Both the position numbers and the translations under genes were made by a program. A stretch of 10,541 bases of DNA from Pedobacter sp. (GTDB lineage: Bacteria > Bacteroidota > Bacteroidia > Sphingobacteriales > Sphingobacteriaceae), in the NCBI GenBank assembly GCA_028287885.1, contig JAQBOT010000105.1, positions 1 through 10,541 of the forward strand, in the 5' to 3' direction. Below are positions 1 to 6,097 of this stretch, piece by piece; within the stretch, counting starts at the first letter, position 1, and each line of letters begins with the position of its first letter. Below the pieces are notes generated by a model. That model saw nothing but the letters and a program-made list of their open reading frames with translations. It was not told the origin of the DNA and did not search any database.

Positions 1-1
1 A

Positions 2-511
2 GGAAACTGGATTAAATGGAATCCTGCAATTAAGTCGGAAGCTGATAAAGACGGGGTTCTTCAAGGTGTTCTTGACGACCATATTGATGTCATTGCAACG
101 GATCACGCGCCGCATACCATATCGGAAAAAGAGCAGCCATATGCCCAGGCACCTTCTGGCGGTCCACTGGTGCAGCATGCCCTGCCAGCCTTACTGGAAA
201 TGCATCATCAAGGCAAGATCAGCCTGGAACAGATCGTTCAAAAGACCGCGCATAATGTCGCCATTTGCTTTAATATCCTCGATCGCGGCTTCATACGAGA
301 AGGTTATTGGGCAGATCTTGTCCTCGTCAATTTGAATGATCCTTTCAAGGTTACGCGTGCAAACGTGCTTTACAAATGCGGCTGGTCGCCGTTTGAAGGG
401 CAGACGTTTCAATCAGAAGTTACCCACACCATCGTATCAGGCAACCTTGCCTATCAGAAAGGTAAATTTACAACGAACGAAACTGGAAAAAGACTGCAGT
501 TTAACAGGTAA
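2..511 (+). CDS. pyrC: Dihydroorotase, C-terminal part (5' end outside window)
   Basis: This is the last 169 residues of a dihydroorotase, the cytosolic zinc enzyme that cyclises N-carbamoyl-aspartate to dihydroorotate in pyrimidine synthesis. The frame is open from base 2, so the start lies upstream of the window. The visible part carries the IATDHAPHT motif (residues 31-39 of the fragment), whose Asp is the catalytic base/metal-site Asp in class I dihydroorotases and related amidohydrolases. Next come a GGPLVQHALPALL segment and a C-terminal YWADLVLVNLNDPF stretch, where the chain returns to the small beta domain of the amidohydrolase fold. The complete family protein is usually 420-450 aa, so about 60% is missing. 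Its TAA stop shares one base with the next ATG (TAATG), which suggests translational coupling to the DUF3810 gene. An allantoinase or hydantoinase is possible from the fold alone, but the motif set fits dihydroorotase best. Confidence 0.9.
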   Translation, partial: GNWIKWNPAIKSEADKDGVLQGVLDDHIDVIATDHAPHTISEKEQPYAQAPSGGPLVQHALPALLEMHHQGKISLEQIVQKTAHNVAICFNILDRGFIREGYWADLVLVNLNDPFKVTRANVLYKCGWSPFEGQTFQSEVTHTIVSGNLAYQKGKFTTNETGKRLQFNR

Positions 512-1638
512 TGCAACACGCATACAAAGCAGAAGTTAAGCGTCTGATACCGGTTTTAGTTGTAACGATCATCGTCTTCTTGGTAGGGTTGAGCAGTTCA
601 CTGGTTGAAAACGTGTATTCCAACCACCTGTACCCGTACATTGCATTGTTGCTTCGTTCTATTAGCAGGCACCTGCCCTTTCCGCTTGGCGATCTACTCT
701 ATTTGTTGCTCATTGGCTTTATGCTATTTCATATATTTCTAATAGTCAAAAAAGCATTTCACAGGAAGTTGATCAGGCAAGACCGTGTCCGGATTCCCGT
801 ATCGCTTCTGAGATTCTTATTGATCTTGTACATCGCTTTTAAGCTCCTTTGGGGCTTAAATTATTCACGCCCTCCAATAAACAACCGTCTCGGAATAGCC
901 GACGAAAAGTACAACAACAAAGAACTCATTGCTTTGGCTGAATTGCTTATCAAGAACATAAACCAAATTCAGAACGAACGAAACAGCAACCCTGCAATCA
1001 AAAACAAAGAATACTCCATACAGGAACTTCAGAGCGCCGCAGCCACTTCATATGCTGAGCTTGCAAAAAGAAATGATTTCTTTATCTACAGACAACCGGT
1101 CGTAAAGAAAGTATTAAATACTTGGATGATCACGAAGATCGGGTTGGAAGGATATTATAGTCCCCTTTCTGGAGAAGCGAATCTCAACATGCGAATTCCG
1201 GCAGCAAATCTGCCGTTTGTAACCTGCCACGAAATTGCGCATCAACTTGGCATTGGCCGGGAAGACGAGGCGAACCTCGTTGGGTACATCTGTGCCACGA
1301 ATAGCCATGATCTAAATTTTCAGTATTCAGGCAACTACGCCGTCCTAAAGAATGTGCTTTTCGAACTCAGAATTAAAGACCCTGATCGTTATGCAACCGT
1401 TGCAAAAAAGTTGAATCCGGGAACAAAGGCAGATTATAAAAAGGACAGGAACTTTTGGATGCACTACAACAGCGACATGTACCTGTACATGGATGTAGCA
1501 TTGGATAGCTTCTTGAAACTCAACAACCAGCAAAAAGGAATCGATAGTTATCAGGACATCGTGATCTGGTTATACAACCTGCATAAACGGGAGTTGCGAC
1601 ACCATGACCACCCTTTCAAAAGAAGAACAAGCTTATAA
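511..1638 (+). CDS. DUF3810 membrane protein with HExxH zinc-protease motif
   Basis: This 375-aa protein matches the DUF3810 family, which is common in Bacteroidetes and Firmicutes and has no established substrate. Three hydrophobic segments at about residues 12-32, 58-79 and 96-115 anchor it in the inner membrane. A long hydrophilic domain follows. It holds GYYSPLSGEANLN (215-227) and then CHEIAHQLGIGREDEANLVGY (239-259). H240, E241 and H244 form an HExxH zinc site, and E253 in the conserved EDEAN stretch is the likely third ligand. This arrangement suggests an active membrane-bound metallopeptidase, but that is inferred from the motif. The gene starts inside the stop of the dihydroorotase gene (TAATG), so the two are probably co-translated. 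Its 3' end overlaps the cupin gene by 35 bases. The length is typical of the family and I see no lesions. Confidence 0.88.
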   Translation: MQHAYKAEVKRLIPVLVVTIIVFLVGLSSSLVENVYSNHLYPYIALLLRSISRHLPFPLGDLLYLLLIGFMLFHIFLIVKKAFHRKLIRQDRVRIPVSLLRFLLILYIAFKLLWGLNYSRPPINNRLGIADEKYNNKELIALAELLIKNINQIQNERNSNPAIKNKEYSIQELQSAAATSYAELAKRNDFFIYRQPVVKKVLNTWMITKIGLEGYYSPLSGEANLNMRIPAANLPFVTCHEIAHQLGIGREDEANLVGYICATNSHDLNFQYSGNYAVLKNVLFELRIKDPDRYATVAKKLNPGTKADYKKDRNFWMHYNSDMYLYMDVALDSFLKLNNQQKGIDSYQDIVIWLYNLHKRELRHHDHPFKRRTSL

Positions 1639-1888
1639 GAACGGCAACCGCAGTGCGATCACAATCTTTAAAAGCACGGGAATGCGCATAGTTCTTGTCG
1701 CACTCCATAATGGGACAGAAATGAAGACCCATACTGCATCGGGAGTGATCAGTGTACAGGTTCTGGAAGGAGAGATAATCTTTACAACGGAACAGAAGTC
1801 AGCCGAACGATCGGCAGGACAGATGCTTGCACTCCATGCGGAAATCCAAACCGTGTTAAAGCGAAAGAAGATTCTATATTTTTGTTAA
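1604..1888 (+). CDS. Small cupin-fold protein with frameshifted C terminus
   Basis: The 94-aa reading frame resembles short single-domain cupins. The first strand motif is visible in GTEMKTHTASGVISVQVLEG (residues 37-56, with H43 and E55), followed by a turn and the GQMLALHAEI strand (72-81). At that point the family consensus (IPHxVKAxEDSxFLLTL) is lost in frame, and the protein ends in KRKKILYFC. The consensus reappears one frame over: bases 1861-1920 read AKEDSIFLLTLSLATETKL and then TAG. Adding one C at the CC of 1846-1847 restores IPNRVKAKEDS and gives a 105-aa protein ending at 1920. The ATG at 1604 lies inside the DUF3810 gene and is the natural family start, because the first 26 residues also fit the family. 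Its role is unknown; such cupins usually bind a metal or a small ligand. The break is either a real mutation or a sequencing error. Confidence 0.72.
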   Translation: MTTLSKEEQAYKNGNRSAITIFKSTGMRIVLVALHNGTEMKTHTASGVISVQVLEGEIIFTTEQKSAERSAGQMLALHAEIQTVLKRKKILYFC

Positions 1889-1909
1889 CCTTGAGCCTTG
1901 CAACTGAAA

Positions 1910-2296
1910 CTAAACTTTAGGTTCAATTCCTTTCACCGCCTGCATGATCCGGGCGATACTGTTTGCCCGGAGCTTCGCATTAGCGGCAACCTGCCCTTCA
2001 AATAGCTCGTCGATTGTTTCGTTAAACAACTGCAGCCAGCGCTCGAAATGCGCTTTATCCACTTGCAGTGGCATATGCTTTGGCATCGGGTCAGCCTTAT
2101 ACTTTTTCGTGTAGAGGAGTATGGTGCTCCAAAAGTCTGTCATCTTCTGCAAATGAAGCGGCCAGTTGTCCTTAATCACGGGTGCGAATACCACAGAAAG
2201 CAATACATCATTCTGCACTTTATCATAGAACGTGTTAACAAGTCGCTTAACATCCTCCTCTTGCAAGATATCTCCGTACATTTCTTTTTCCATCAT
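1910..2296 (-). CDS. Group III truncated haemoglobin (second of tandem pair)
   Basis: This 128-aa protein has the 2-on-2 helix pattern of group III truncated haemoglobins, haem proteins linked to nitric oxide and oxygen chemistry (Campylobacter jejuni Ctb is the studied example). By position, Y24 in NTFYDKV is the B10 tyrosine, H48 in WPLHLQKM the distal E7 histidine, H74 in PKHMPL the proximal F8 histidine, and W87 in FERWLQLF the conserved helix-G tryptophan. All expected haem-pocket residues are therefore present. Compared with its neighbour upstream it carries one extra residue before the distal histidine (KDNWPLH versus KDWQPH). The start is one of two adjacent ATGs (2296 or 2293); a third Met lies at residue 6. 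Only 9 bases separate it from the stop of the upstream globin, so the two are almost certainly one transcript. Its 3' end converges on the cupin gene. Confidence 0.92.
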   Translation of the reverse strand: MMEKEMYGDILQEEDVKRLVNTFYDKVQNDVLLSVVFAPVIKDNWPLHLQKMTDFWSTILLYTKKYKADPMPKHMPLQVDKAHFERWLQLFNETIDELFEGQVAANAKLRANSIARIMQAVKGIEPKV

Positions 2297-2305
2297 CAGT
2301 ATAAT

Positions 2306-2692
2306 TTAAACAATTACCTTATGCGCGGCACCTTGAATCCCCTGTAAACGGTCTAGGAACATGTTTGCCATTAGGGCCGCCCTATTTTTTACATCATCCG
2401 CCATCTTTCCTTCAAAATGTTCATCTATGGTTAGGGTAAACAATTCCATCCAACGATCAAAATGCGGACCGGAGATGGGCAAGGGTGCATGTCTGGCAAA
2501 GGGGTTACCTTTAAAGCCAGGTACGCTAAACAATGCCGCATTCCAGAACTTATACATTTTTTCAAGATGGGGCTGCCAGTCTTTTATAACTGAATTGAAT
2601 ATTGGCCCAAGGAGATCATCGTCCTTAACCTTGTTGTAGAATTCATCAACAAACAATATGATGTCTTCCAGGTTTGTTATGTCGTGTTTCAT
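2306..2692 (-). CDS. Group III truncated haemoglobin (first of tandem pair)
   Basis: This is a second group III truncated haemoglobin, also 128 aa from the chosen ATG at 2692-2690 (MKHDITNLED). The frame is open for 40 more codons upstream, but those residues resemble no globin helix and the family begins near here, so I prefer the internal start. Key residues are Y19 (B10) in DEFYNKV, H42 (E7) in WQPHLEKM, H68 (F8) in FARHAPL and W81 in FDRWMELF. The spacing from E7 to F8 (26) and from F8 to W (13) is identical in both paralogues, which supports tandem duplication followed by clear divergence. It is promoter-proximal in the pair. About 190 bases separate it from DUF488, and that gap holds a TAnnTTTG element and an FNR-like palindrome. 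A role in NO or O2 handling is inferred from the family. Confidence 0.92.
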   Translation of the reverse strand: MKHDITNLEDIILFVDEFYNKVKDDDLLGPIFNSVIKDWQPHLEKMYKFWNAALFSVPGFKGNPFARHAPLPISGPHFDRWMELFTLTIDEHFEGKMADDVKNRAALMANMFLDRLQGIQGAAHKVIV

Positions 2693-2788
2693 TTGTAAAG
2701 AATTACAGCTGATGAAGAAAAATGATAGTAAATGGCCCTTTATGCCCTTGATCGCAATTGCCGGACTATTCTTAACTTCAAACGGTAT

Positions 2789-2796
2789 CAAATATA
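2789..2796 (-). promoter_or_regulatory. Candidate Bacteroidetes -7 element for the globin pair
   Basis: On the minus strand this reads TATATTTG, an exact match to the Bacteroidetes -7 consensus TAnnTTTG. It would place a transcript start near 2784 and a leader of roughly 90 bases before the globin ATG. No good -33 TTTG is present at the usual distance, so the promoter may need an activator. The palindrome at 2850-2877 is centred about 80 bases upstream of the inferred start. Confidence 0.4.
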
Positions 2797-2849
2797 GATT
2801 TAAAATAACCAATAAAGGACTTTTTCATCCTTTATTACGCAATAACCTT

Positions 2850-2877
2850 CCACTATATGATTAAGATCATATAGTGG
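2850..2877. promoter_or_regulatory. Perfect 12-bp inverted repeat with FNR/CRP-type core
   Basis: The two arms CCACTATATGAT and ATCATATAGTGG are exact reverse complements separated by TAAG. The centre reads TGAT-N4-ATCA, the core of the FNR-family operator (TTGAT-N4-ATCAA), with A/T instead of T/A at the outermost bases. It lies between the end of DUF488 (its stop is 7 bases away) and the globin genes. An RNA hairpin ending DUF488 is the alternative, but on the minus strand the stem is followed by AAGGTTATTG, without the U-run of an intrinsic terminator. I favour an operator for a Crp/Fnr-type regulator controlling the globins; this is inference. Confidence 0.5.
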
Positions 2878-2883
2878 GGATAC

Positions 2884-3402
2884 TTATTTCTCTTTTTGGA
2901 TGTTCGCTTCCAGGTAAGCTGCAGTATATGGGTGTTCGACTGCCGTGTTATTTTTCATGATGTGCATAACCTGCCAACCTTCGCTCTTCAATAGATCAGA
3001 AACCAGCGCCCGATGGCAGCGCCACCAGACTGCCTCAGCGCACATATATGCAGTACGGCTCTGGCGAGCCGTATCCGTCAACCGACGTATACCCGCTAAA
3101 AATGCATCTGTCTCCATATAGTCTGCATAGCCGCGAAAGGCATCGCTCCTCCAAATGCCGTTTTTGGAATCTGGCTTGGGTTTTCTTCGCCCACCCAACT
3201 CAACAAATGAAATATAGTCTATACCTGCTTGCTTCAGCAACTCGTTCAGAGCTTCGCTGTTGTACTGCGGAAATTTCCTGCTTCCAGGATAATGACGGAT
3301 GTCTGCAACAACCTCGATTCGAAAAGAACGTAAGATCTCCACAAACTTTTCAAATTCCAGGGTTGAGTGACCTATAGTCCAAATTGTTTTTACAGTTTCC
3401 AA
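2884..3402 (-). CDS. DUF488 family protein
   Basis: This 172-aa protein carries the complete set of DUF488 signatures: TIGHS near the N terminus (residues 9-13), ADIRHYPGSRKFPQYN (33-48), YISFVELGGRR (63-73) and, near the C terminus, CAEAVWWRCHR (121-131) with paired cysteine and histidine residues. The family is widespread and its biochemical role is unsettled, so I assign none. It is probably cytosolic, with no signal peptide or membrane segment. The start appears to be TTG at 3402-3400: there is no ATG or GTG between it and the in-frame TGA 27 bases upstream, and TIGHS requires an N terminus here. AGGAAA about 8-13 bases upstream could serve as a ribosome site. It is divergent from the uracil-DNA glycosylase gene and lies upstream of the two globins on the same strand, with a 191-base gap. 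Confidence 0.9.
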   Translation of the reverse strand: METVKTIWTIGHSTLEFEKFVEILRSFRIEVVADIRHYPGSRKFPQYNSEALNELLKQAGIDYISFVELGGRRKPKPDSKNGIWRSDAFRGYADYMETDAFLAGIRRLTDTARQSRTAYMCAEAVWWRCHRALVSDLLKSEGWQVMHIMKNNTAVEHPYTAAYLEANIQKEK

Positions 3403-3577
3403 GAGCCAGTTTCCTGATTTCAGCTTTCAAGAATAAAAACGTACAAGGCACCGTTAAGTTTCAATACTTCGGAAGATCAATATAGAAACAAACAACACAA
3501 ATGACTTACCGCGTATCAACCCGATCTGGATTTTAAATATTTTTGCATTTCATCAAAAAGAGGAAGCGCATATTGAA
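3403..3577. promoter_or_regulatory. Divergent intergenic region, DUF488 / uracil-DNA glycosylase
   Basis: This 175-base AT-rich gap must carry promoters for both flanking genes. On the plus strand, TATTTTTG at 3538-3545 matches TAnnTTTG exactly and would give a leader of about 28 bases for the glycosylase gene. On the minus strand, TACGTTTT at 3443-3436 is a one-mismatch version, with TTG 18 bases upstream as a possible -33 element for DUF488. I see no coding frame or strong hairpin in the gap. Confidence 0.4.
3538..3545 (+). promoter_or_regulatory. Candidate -7 element for the uracil-DNA glycosylase gene
   Basis: TATTTTTG is an exact match to TAnnTTTG, placed 32 bases before the ATG at 3578. 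No clear TTTG -33 partner is seen 17-23 bases upstream. Confidence 0.4.
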
Positions 3578-4147
3578 ATGAAGGAATTTTTGAATGAAGT
3601 TGCCGCATGTAGTTTCTGCACTGGTAAATTGCCACTCGGTATACGGCCGCTGGTGCAATACGGAGCAAGCTCAAAAGTCGTGATCATTGGTCAGGCTCCC
3701 GGCAGGCTCGCACATGAAAGCGGCATTCCCTGGAATGATGCTAGCGGAAGAACATTAAGGAAGTGGCTTGATGTAGACAACGAGACTTTCTACAACCCCA
3801 GCCTTTTCTCGATCTTCGGCATGGGCTTGTGCTACCCAGGGAAAGGGAAATCAGGAGATCTGCCACCTATTCCACAATGTGCTGGCTTGTGGCATCAGCC
3901 GCTATTAGATGGGCTGAAATCTGACCCAGTTATCCTACTGATCGGCCAGTATGCGCAGCGCTACTACTTAAAGGAAGCTTTCAAGGGAAATCTTACCAGC
4001 ACAGTCCAAAGCTACCAACAGTTCGCTCCGAAGTTTTTTCCCTTGCCACATCCTTCACCGCGAAACCAACATTGGCTGAAAATAAATCCCTGGTTCCTGA
4101 CGGACACGGTACCATATTTGAGAACGCTTATAAGGGATATACTTTAG
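3578..4147 (+). CDS. Uracil-DNA glycosylase family protein, probable Fe-S type
   Basis: This 189-aa protein belongs to the uracil-DNA glycosylase superfamily, which removes uracil from DNA to begin base excision repair. Motif A is IIGQAPG (residues 36-42), followed by HESGIPWNDASGRTLRKWL (46-64). The catalytic-loop motif near the C terminus is LPHPSPRNQHW (156-166). Four cysteines at C11, C14, C85 and C101 have the spacing of the 4Fe-4S ligands in family 4 enzymes (C14, C17, C85 and C101 in the Archaeoglobus enzyme, from memory), so a cluster is likely. The GQAPG and HPSPRN motifs differ from classical family 4 (GEAPG and HPSxL), so this is probably a separate subfamily and its substrate range is not certain. 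It is the first gene of a plus-strand block, 55 bases before hscA. Confidence 0.85.
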   Translation: MKEFLNEVAACSFCTGKLPLGIRPLVQYGASSKVVIIGQAPGRLAHESGIPWNDASGRTLRKWLDVDNETFYNPSLFSIFGMGLCYPGKGKSGDLPPIPQCAGLWHQPLLDGLKSDPVILLIGQYAQRYYLKEAFKGNLTSTVQSYQQFAPKFFPLPHPSPRNQHWLKINPWFLTDTVPYLRTLIRDIL

Positions 4148-4157
4148 AACATTACAG

Positions 4158-4183
4158 CCTTAAAACAAAAAAACCTTAAAACA
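4158..4183 (+). repeat. Short direct repeat in the UDG-hscA gap
   Basis: CCTTAAAACA occurs twice, at 4158-4167 and 4174-4183, with a spacer of six A residues, giving a 16-base period. It sits just upstream of hscA. It could be a slipped duplication or a pair of binding half-sites on one face of about 1.5 helical turns; nothing else supports a function. Confidence 0.45.
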
Positions 4184-4202
4184 TTGCTAAATTCGCAAGC
4201 TT

Positions 4203-6059
4203 ATGGCAAAGATATCCATTAACCTGGCAACGGGTTCTTTACAAAAAGAAGAGATTATAGTTGGAATTGATCTTGGTACCACGAACAGTTTAGTGGCCTT
4301 CATCAACCCAGATAAGGAACCAGTTGTAATTAATGACACCGGGAAAGGCTTACTTGTGCCTTCAGTTGTTCACTTCAATGCGCAGGGCGATGCAGTTGTC
4401 GGTAATGAAGCTAAAGAATTCTTAATCACCGATCCATCTAACACCATTTTTTCTGTAAAACGGTTGTTGGGCCGCTCTTATAAAGACGTAGCCAGCCATC
4501 AGGATACATTCTCCTATAAAATTATTGATGACGATACTGAATCGCTTGTCAAGATCCAGGCGGGCGATCGCTTCTATACACCCATCGAATTATCTGCCGA
4601 AATCTTAAAAGAACTAAAGGCCAGAGCAGAGCATGCACTAAAAACTCCAGTTAACCGCGCTGTGATAACTGTTCCTGCTTATTTTAATGATAGTCAGCGC
4701 CAGGCAACCCGTGATGCGGGAAGACTAGCCGGCCTTGATGTCCTAAGAATAGTTAATGAACCAACTGCAGCCAGTTTAGCCTACGGCATTGGTTTAAATC
4801 CAACAGAAGAGAAAACAATTGCCGTTTATGACTTAGGGGGAGGAACATTCGACGTTTCAATCTTGGCAATCCAAAACGGAATCTTTGAAGTGCTATCCAC
4901 CAACGGAAATACCTTTTTAGGAGGTGACGACTTTGATAGGGCCATTGTACATTACTGGATAGAAAAGAACAATTTAAAGGCAGAAGATCTGAAAGCAAAT
5001 CCAGGCTTGATGCAGAGTCTGAGATTAAAAGCAGAACAGGCGAAAATAGCCATGTCAACTCAAAATGTGTTCAATGAAAAGATGGGAGACATCTGGTGCA
5101 GCATCACGAAAATTACCTTCGAAGAGCTTATCGCTGCGAAAGTAAAAGAAACCCTGGACTCTTGCAGACAGGCTTTACAAGATGCAAATCTTACCATTGC
5201 CGACATTAATGAGGTAGTCCTTGTGGGGGGTTCTACCCGCACGCCATATGTGAAGCAGCAGGTTGCGGATTTCTTTGGCCGAGAGCCACACGATCAGATC
5301 AATCCAGACGAAGTCGTTGCCTTAGGTGCCGCAATTCAGGCAGATATCCTTGCCGGAAACAGATCAGACATTCTTTTACTTGATGTTACTCCCCTCTCCT
5401 TAGGAATTGAAACCATGGGAGGTTTAATGGATGTGATTATTCCAAGAAATGCGAAAGTACCAACCAAAGCAGGACGCCAATATACCACATCTCTCGACGG
5501 ACAGGTAAACATGAAAATTTCCGTGTACCAGGGAGAGCGAGATCTAGTATCTGAAAACAGGAAACTTGCCGAGTTTGATCTTAAAGGTATTCCATCTATG
5601 CCCGCCGGATTTCCGAAAGTAGATATCAACTTTATGTTAAACGCAGACGGTATTCTAACTGTTCAAGCCATTGAGTTACGCTCAGGTGTGAAGCAAGAAA
5701 TTGACATTACACCCTCTTACGGACTATCAGATGAGACTGTAGAAAAGATGCTGATTGATTCAATTACCCATGCTAAGAGTGATGTTGAACAGCGTATGCT
5801 TATTGAGGCAAGAAGTGAAGCCGAGCAATTGGTGTATACTGCAGAACGGTTTATAGATAAGAATGGCTTTGTGTTAACGGAAACCGAAAAGTCAGAAACT
5901 CAAAAATACATTTCCGCTCTAAAGGAAGCCCTAAGTAGCCTTGACAAGGATATCATCTTGAAAAAAGCGGATGAACTTAATGAATTTACAAGGCCGTTTG
6001 CTGAGCGCCTAATGGACATTGCGGTATCGCAAGCGATGAAGGGTAAAAGCATAGAATAA
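4203..6059 (+). CDS. hscA: Fe-S assembly chaperone HscA (Hsp70 family)
   Basis: This 618-aa Hsp70 protein is close in length to E. coli HscA (about 616) and shorter than DnaK (about 638). The ATPase domain shows GIDLGTTNS (21-29), the PAYFNDSQRQATRDAGRLAG stretch (158-177), NEPTAASLAYG (185-195), VYDLGGGTFDVS (208-219) and VVLVGGSTRTP (338-348). The interdomain linker is LLLDVTPLSLGIET (391-404), followed by the beta substrate-binding domain and an alpha-helical lid. The N-terminal leader MAKISINLATGSLQKEE before the first strand, the shortened segment before GDIWCSITKITF and the lack of a DnaK-like acidic tail point to the HscA branch, which helps transfer Fe-S clusters from IscU with the co-chaperone HscB. 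No isc or hscB gene is visible here, so the assignment rests on sequence type. A second DnaK-like paralogue is the alternative. Confidence 0.88.
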   Translation: MAKISINLATGSLQKEEIIVGIDLGTTNSLVAFINPDKEPVVINDTGKGLLVPSVVHFNAQGDAVVGNEAKEFLITDPSNTIFSVKRLLGRSYKDVASHQDTFSYKIIDDDTESLVKIQAGDRFYTPIELSAEILKELKARAEHALKTPVNRAVITVPAYFNDSQRQATRDAGRLAGLDVLRIVNEPTAASLAYGIGLNPTEEKTIAVYDLGGGTFDVSILAIQNGIFEVLSTNGNTFLGGDDFDRAIVHYWIEKNNLKAEDLKANPGLMQSLRLKAEQAKIAMSTQNVFNEKMGDIWCSITKITFEELIAAKVKETLDSCRQALQDANLTIADINEVVLVGGSTRTPYVKQQVADFFGREPHDQINPDEVVALGAAIQADILAGNRSDILLLDVTPLSLGIETMGGLMDVIIPRNAKVPTKAGRQYTTSLDGQVNMKISVYQGERDLVSENRKLAEFDLKGIPSMPAGFPKVDINFMLNADGILTVQAIELRSGVKQEIDITPSYGLSDETVEKMLIDSITHAKSDVEQRMLIEARSEAEQLVYTAERFIDKNGFVLTETEKSETQKYISALKEALSSLDKDIILKKADELNEFTRPFAERLMDIAVSQAMKGKSIE

Positions 6060-6097
6060 TTACCAACGCCTTCCTGAACTGACACAGCTTTAGGGAA

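Noticed and set aside
1887..1924. Possible hairpin TTGAGCC / GGTTCAA between the cupin and globin genes as a terminator
   Set aside because: It is seven pairs with a wobble and a loop of over 20 bases, lies partly inside the globin gene and lacks a clear T-run.
2693..2812. A 40-residue N-terminal extension of the promoter-proximal globin
   Set aside because: The frame is open, but the extra residues do not look like a globin helix or a signal peptide, and the sister globin and family lengths support the ATG at 2692.
2850..2877. The palindrome as an intrinsic terminator of DUF488
   Set aside because: The stem is strong but AT-rich, and on the minus strand no U-run follows it; on the plus strand no gene reads into it. 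I keep it as a possible RNA structure only.
4753..5629. Long antisense open frames inside hscA
   Set aside because: They are rich in Leu, Arg and Ser without recognisable domains and are explained by the codon pattern of the hscA gene on the other strand.
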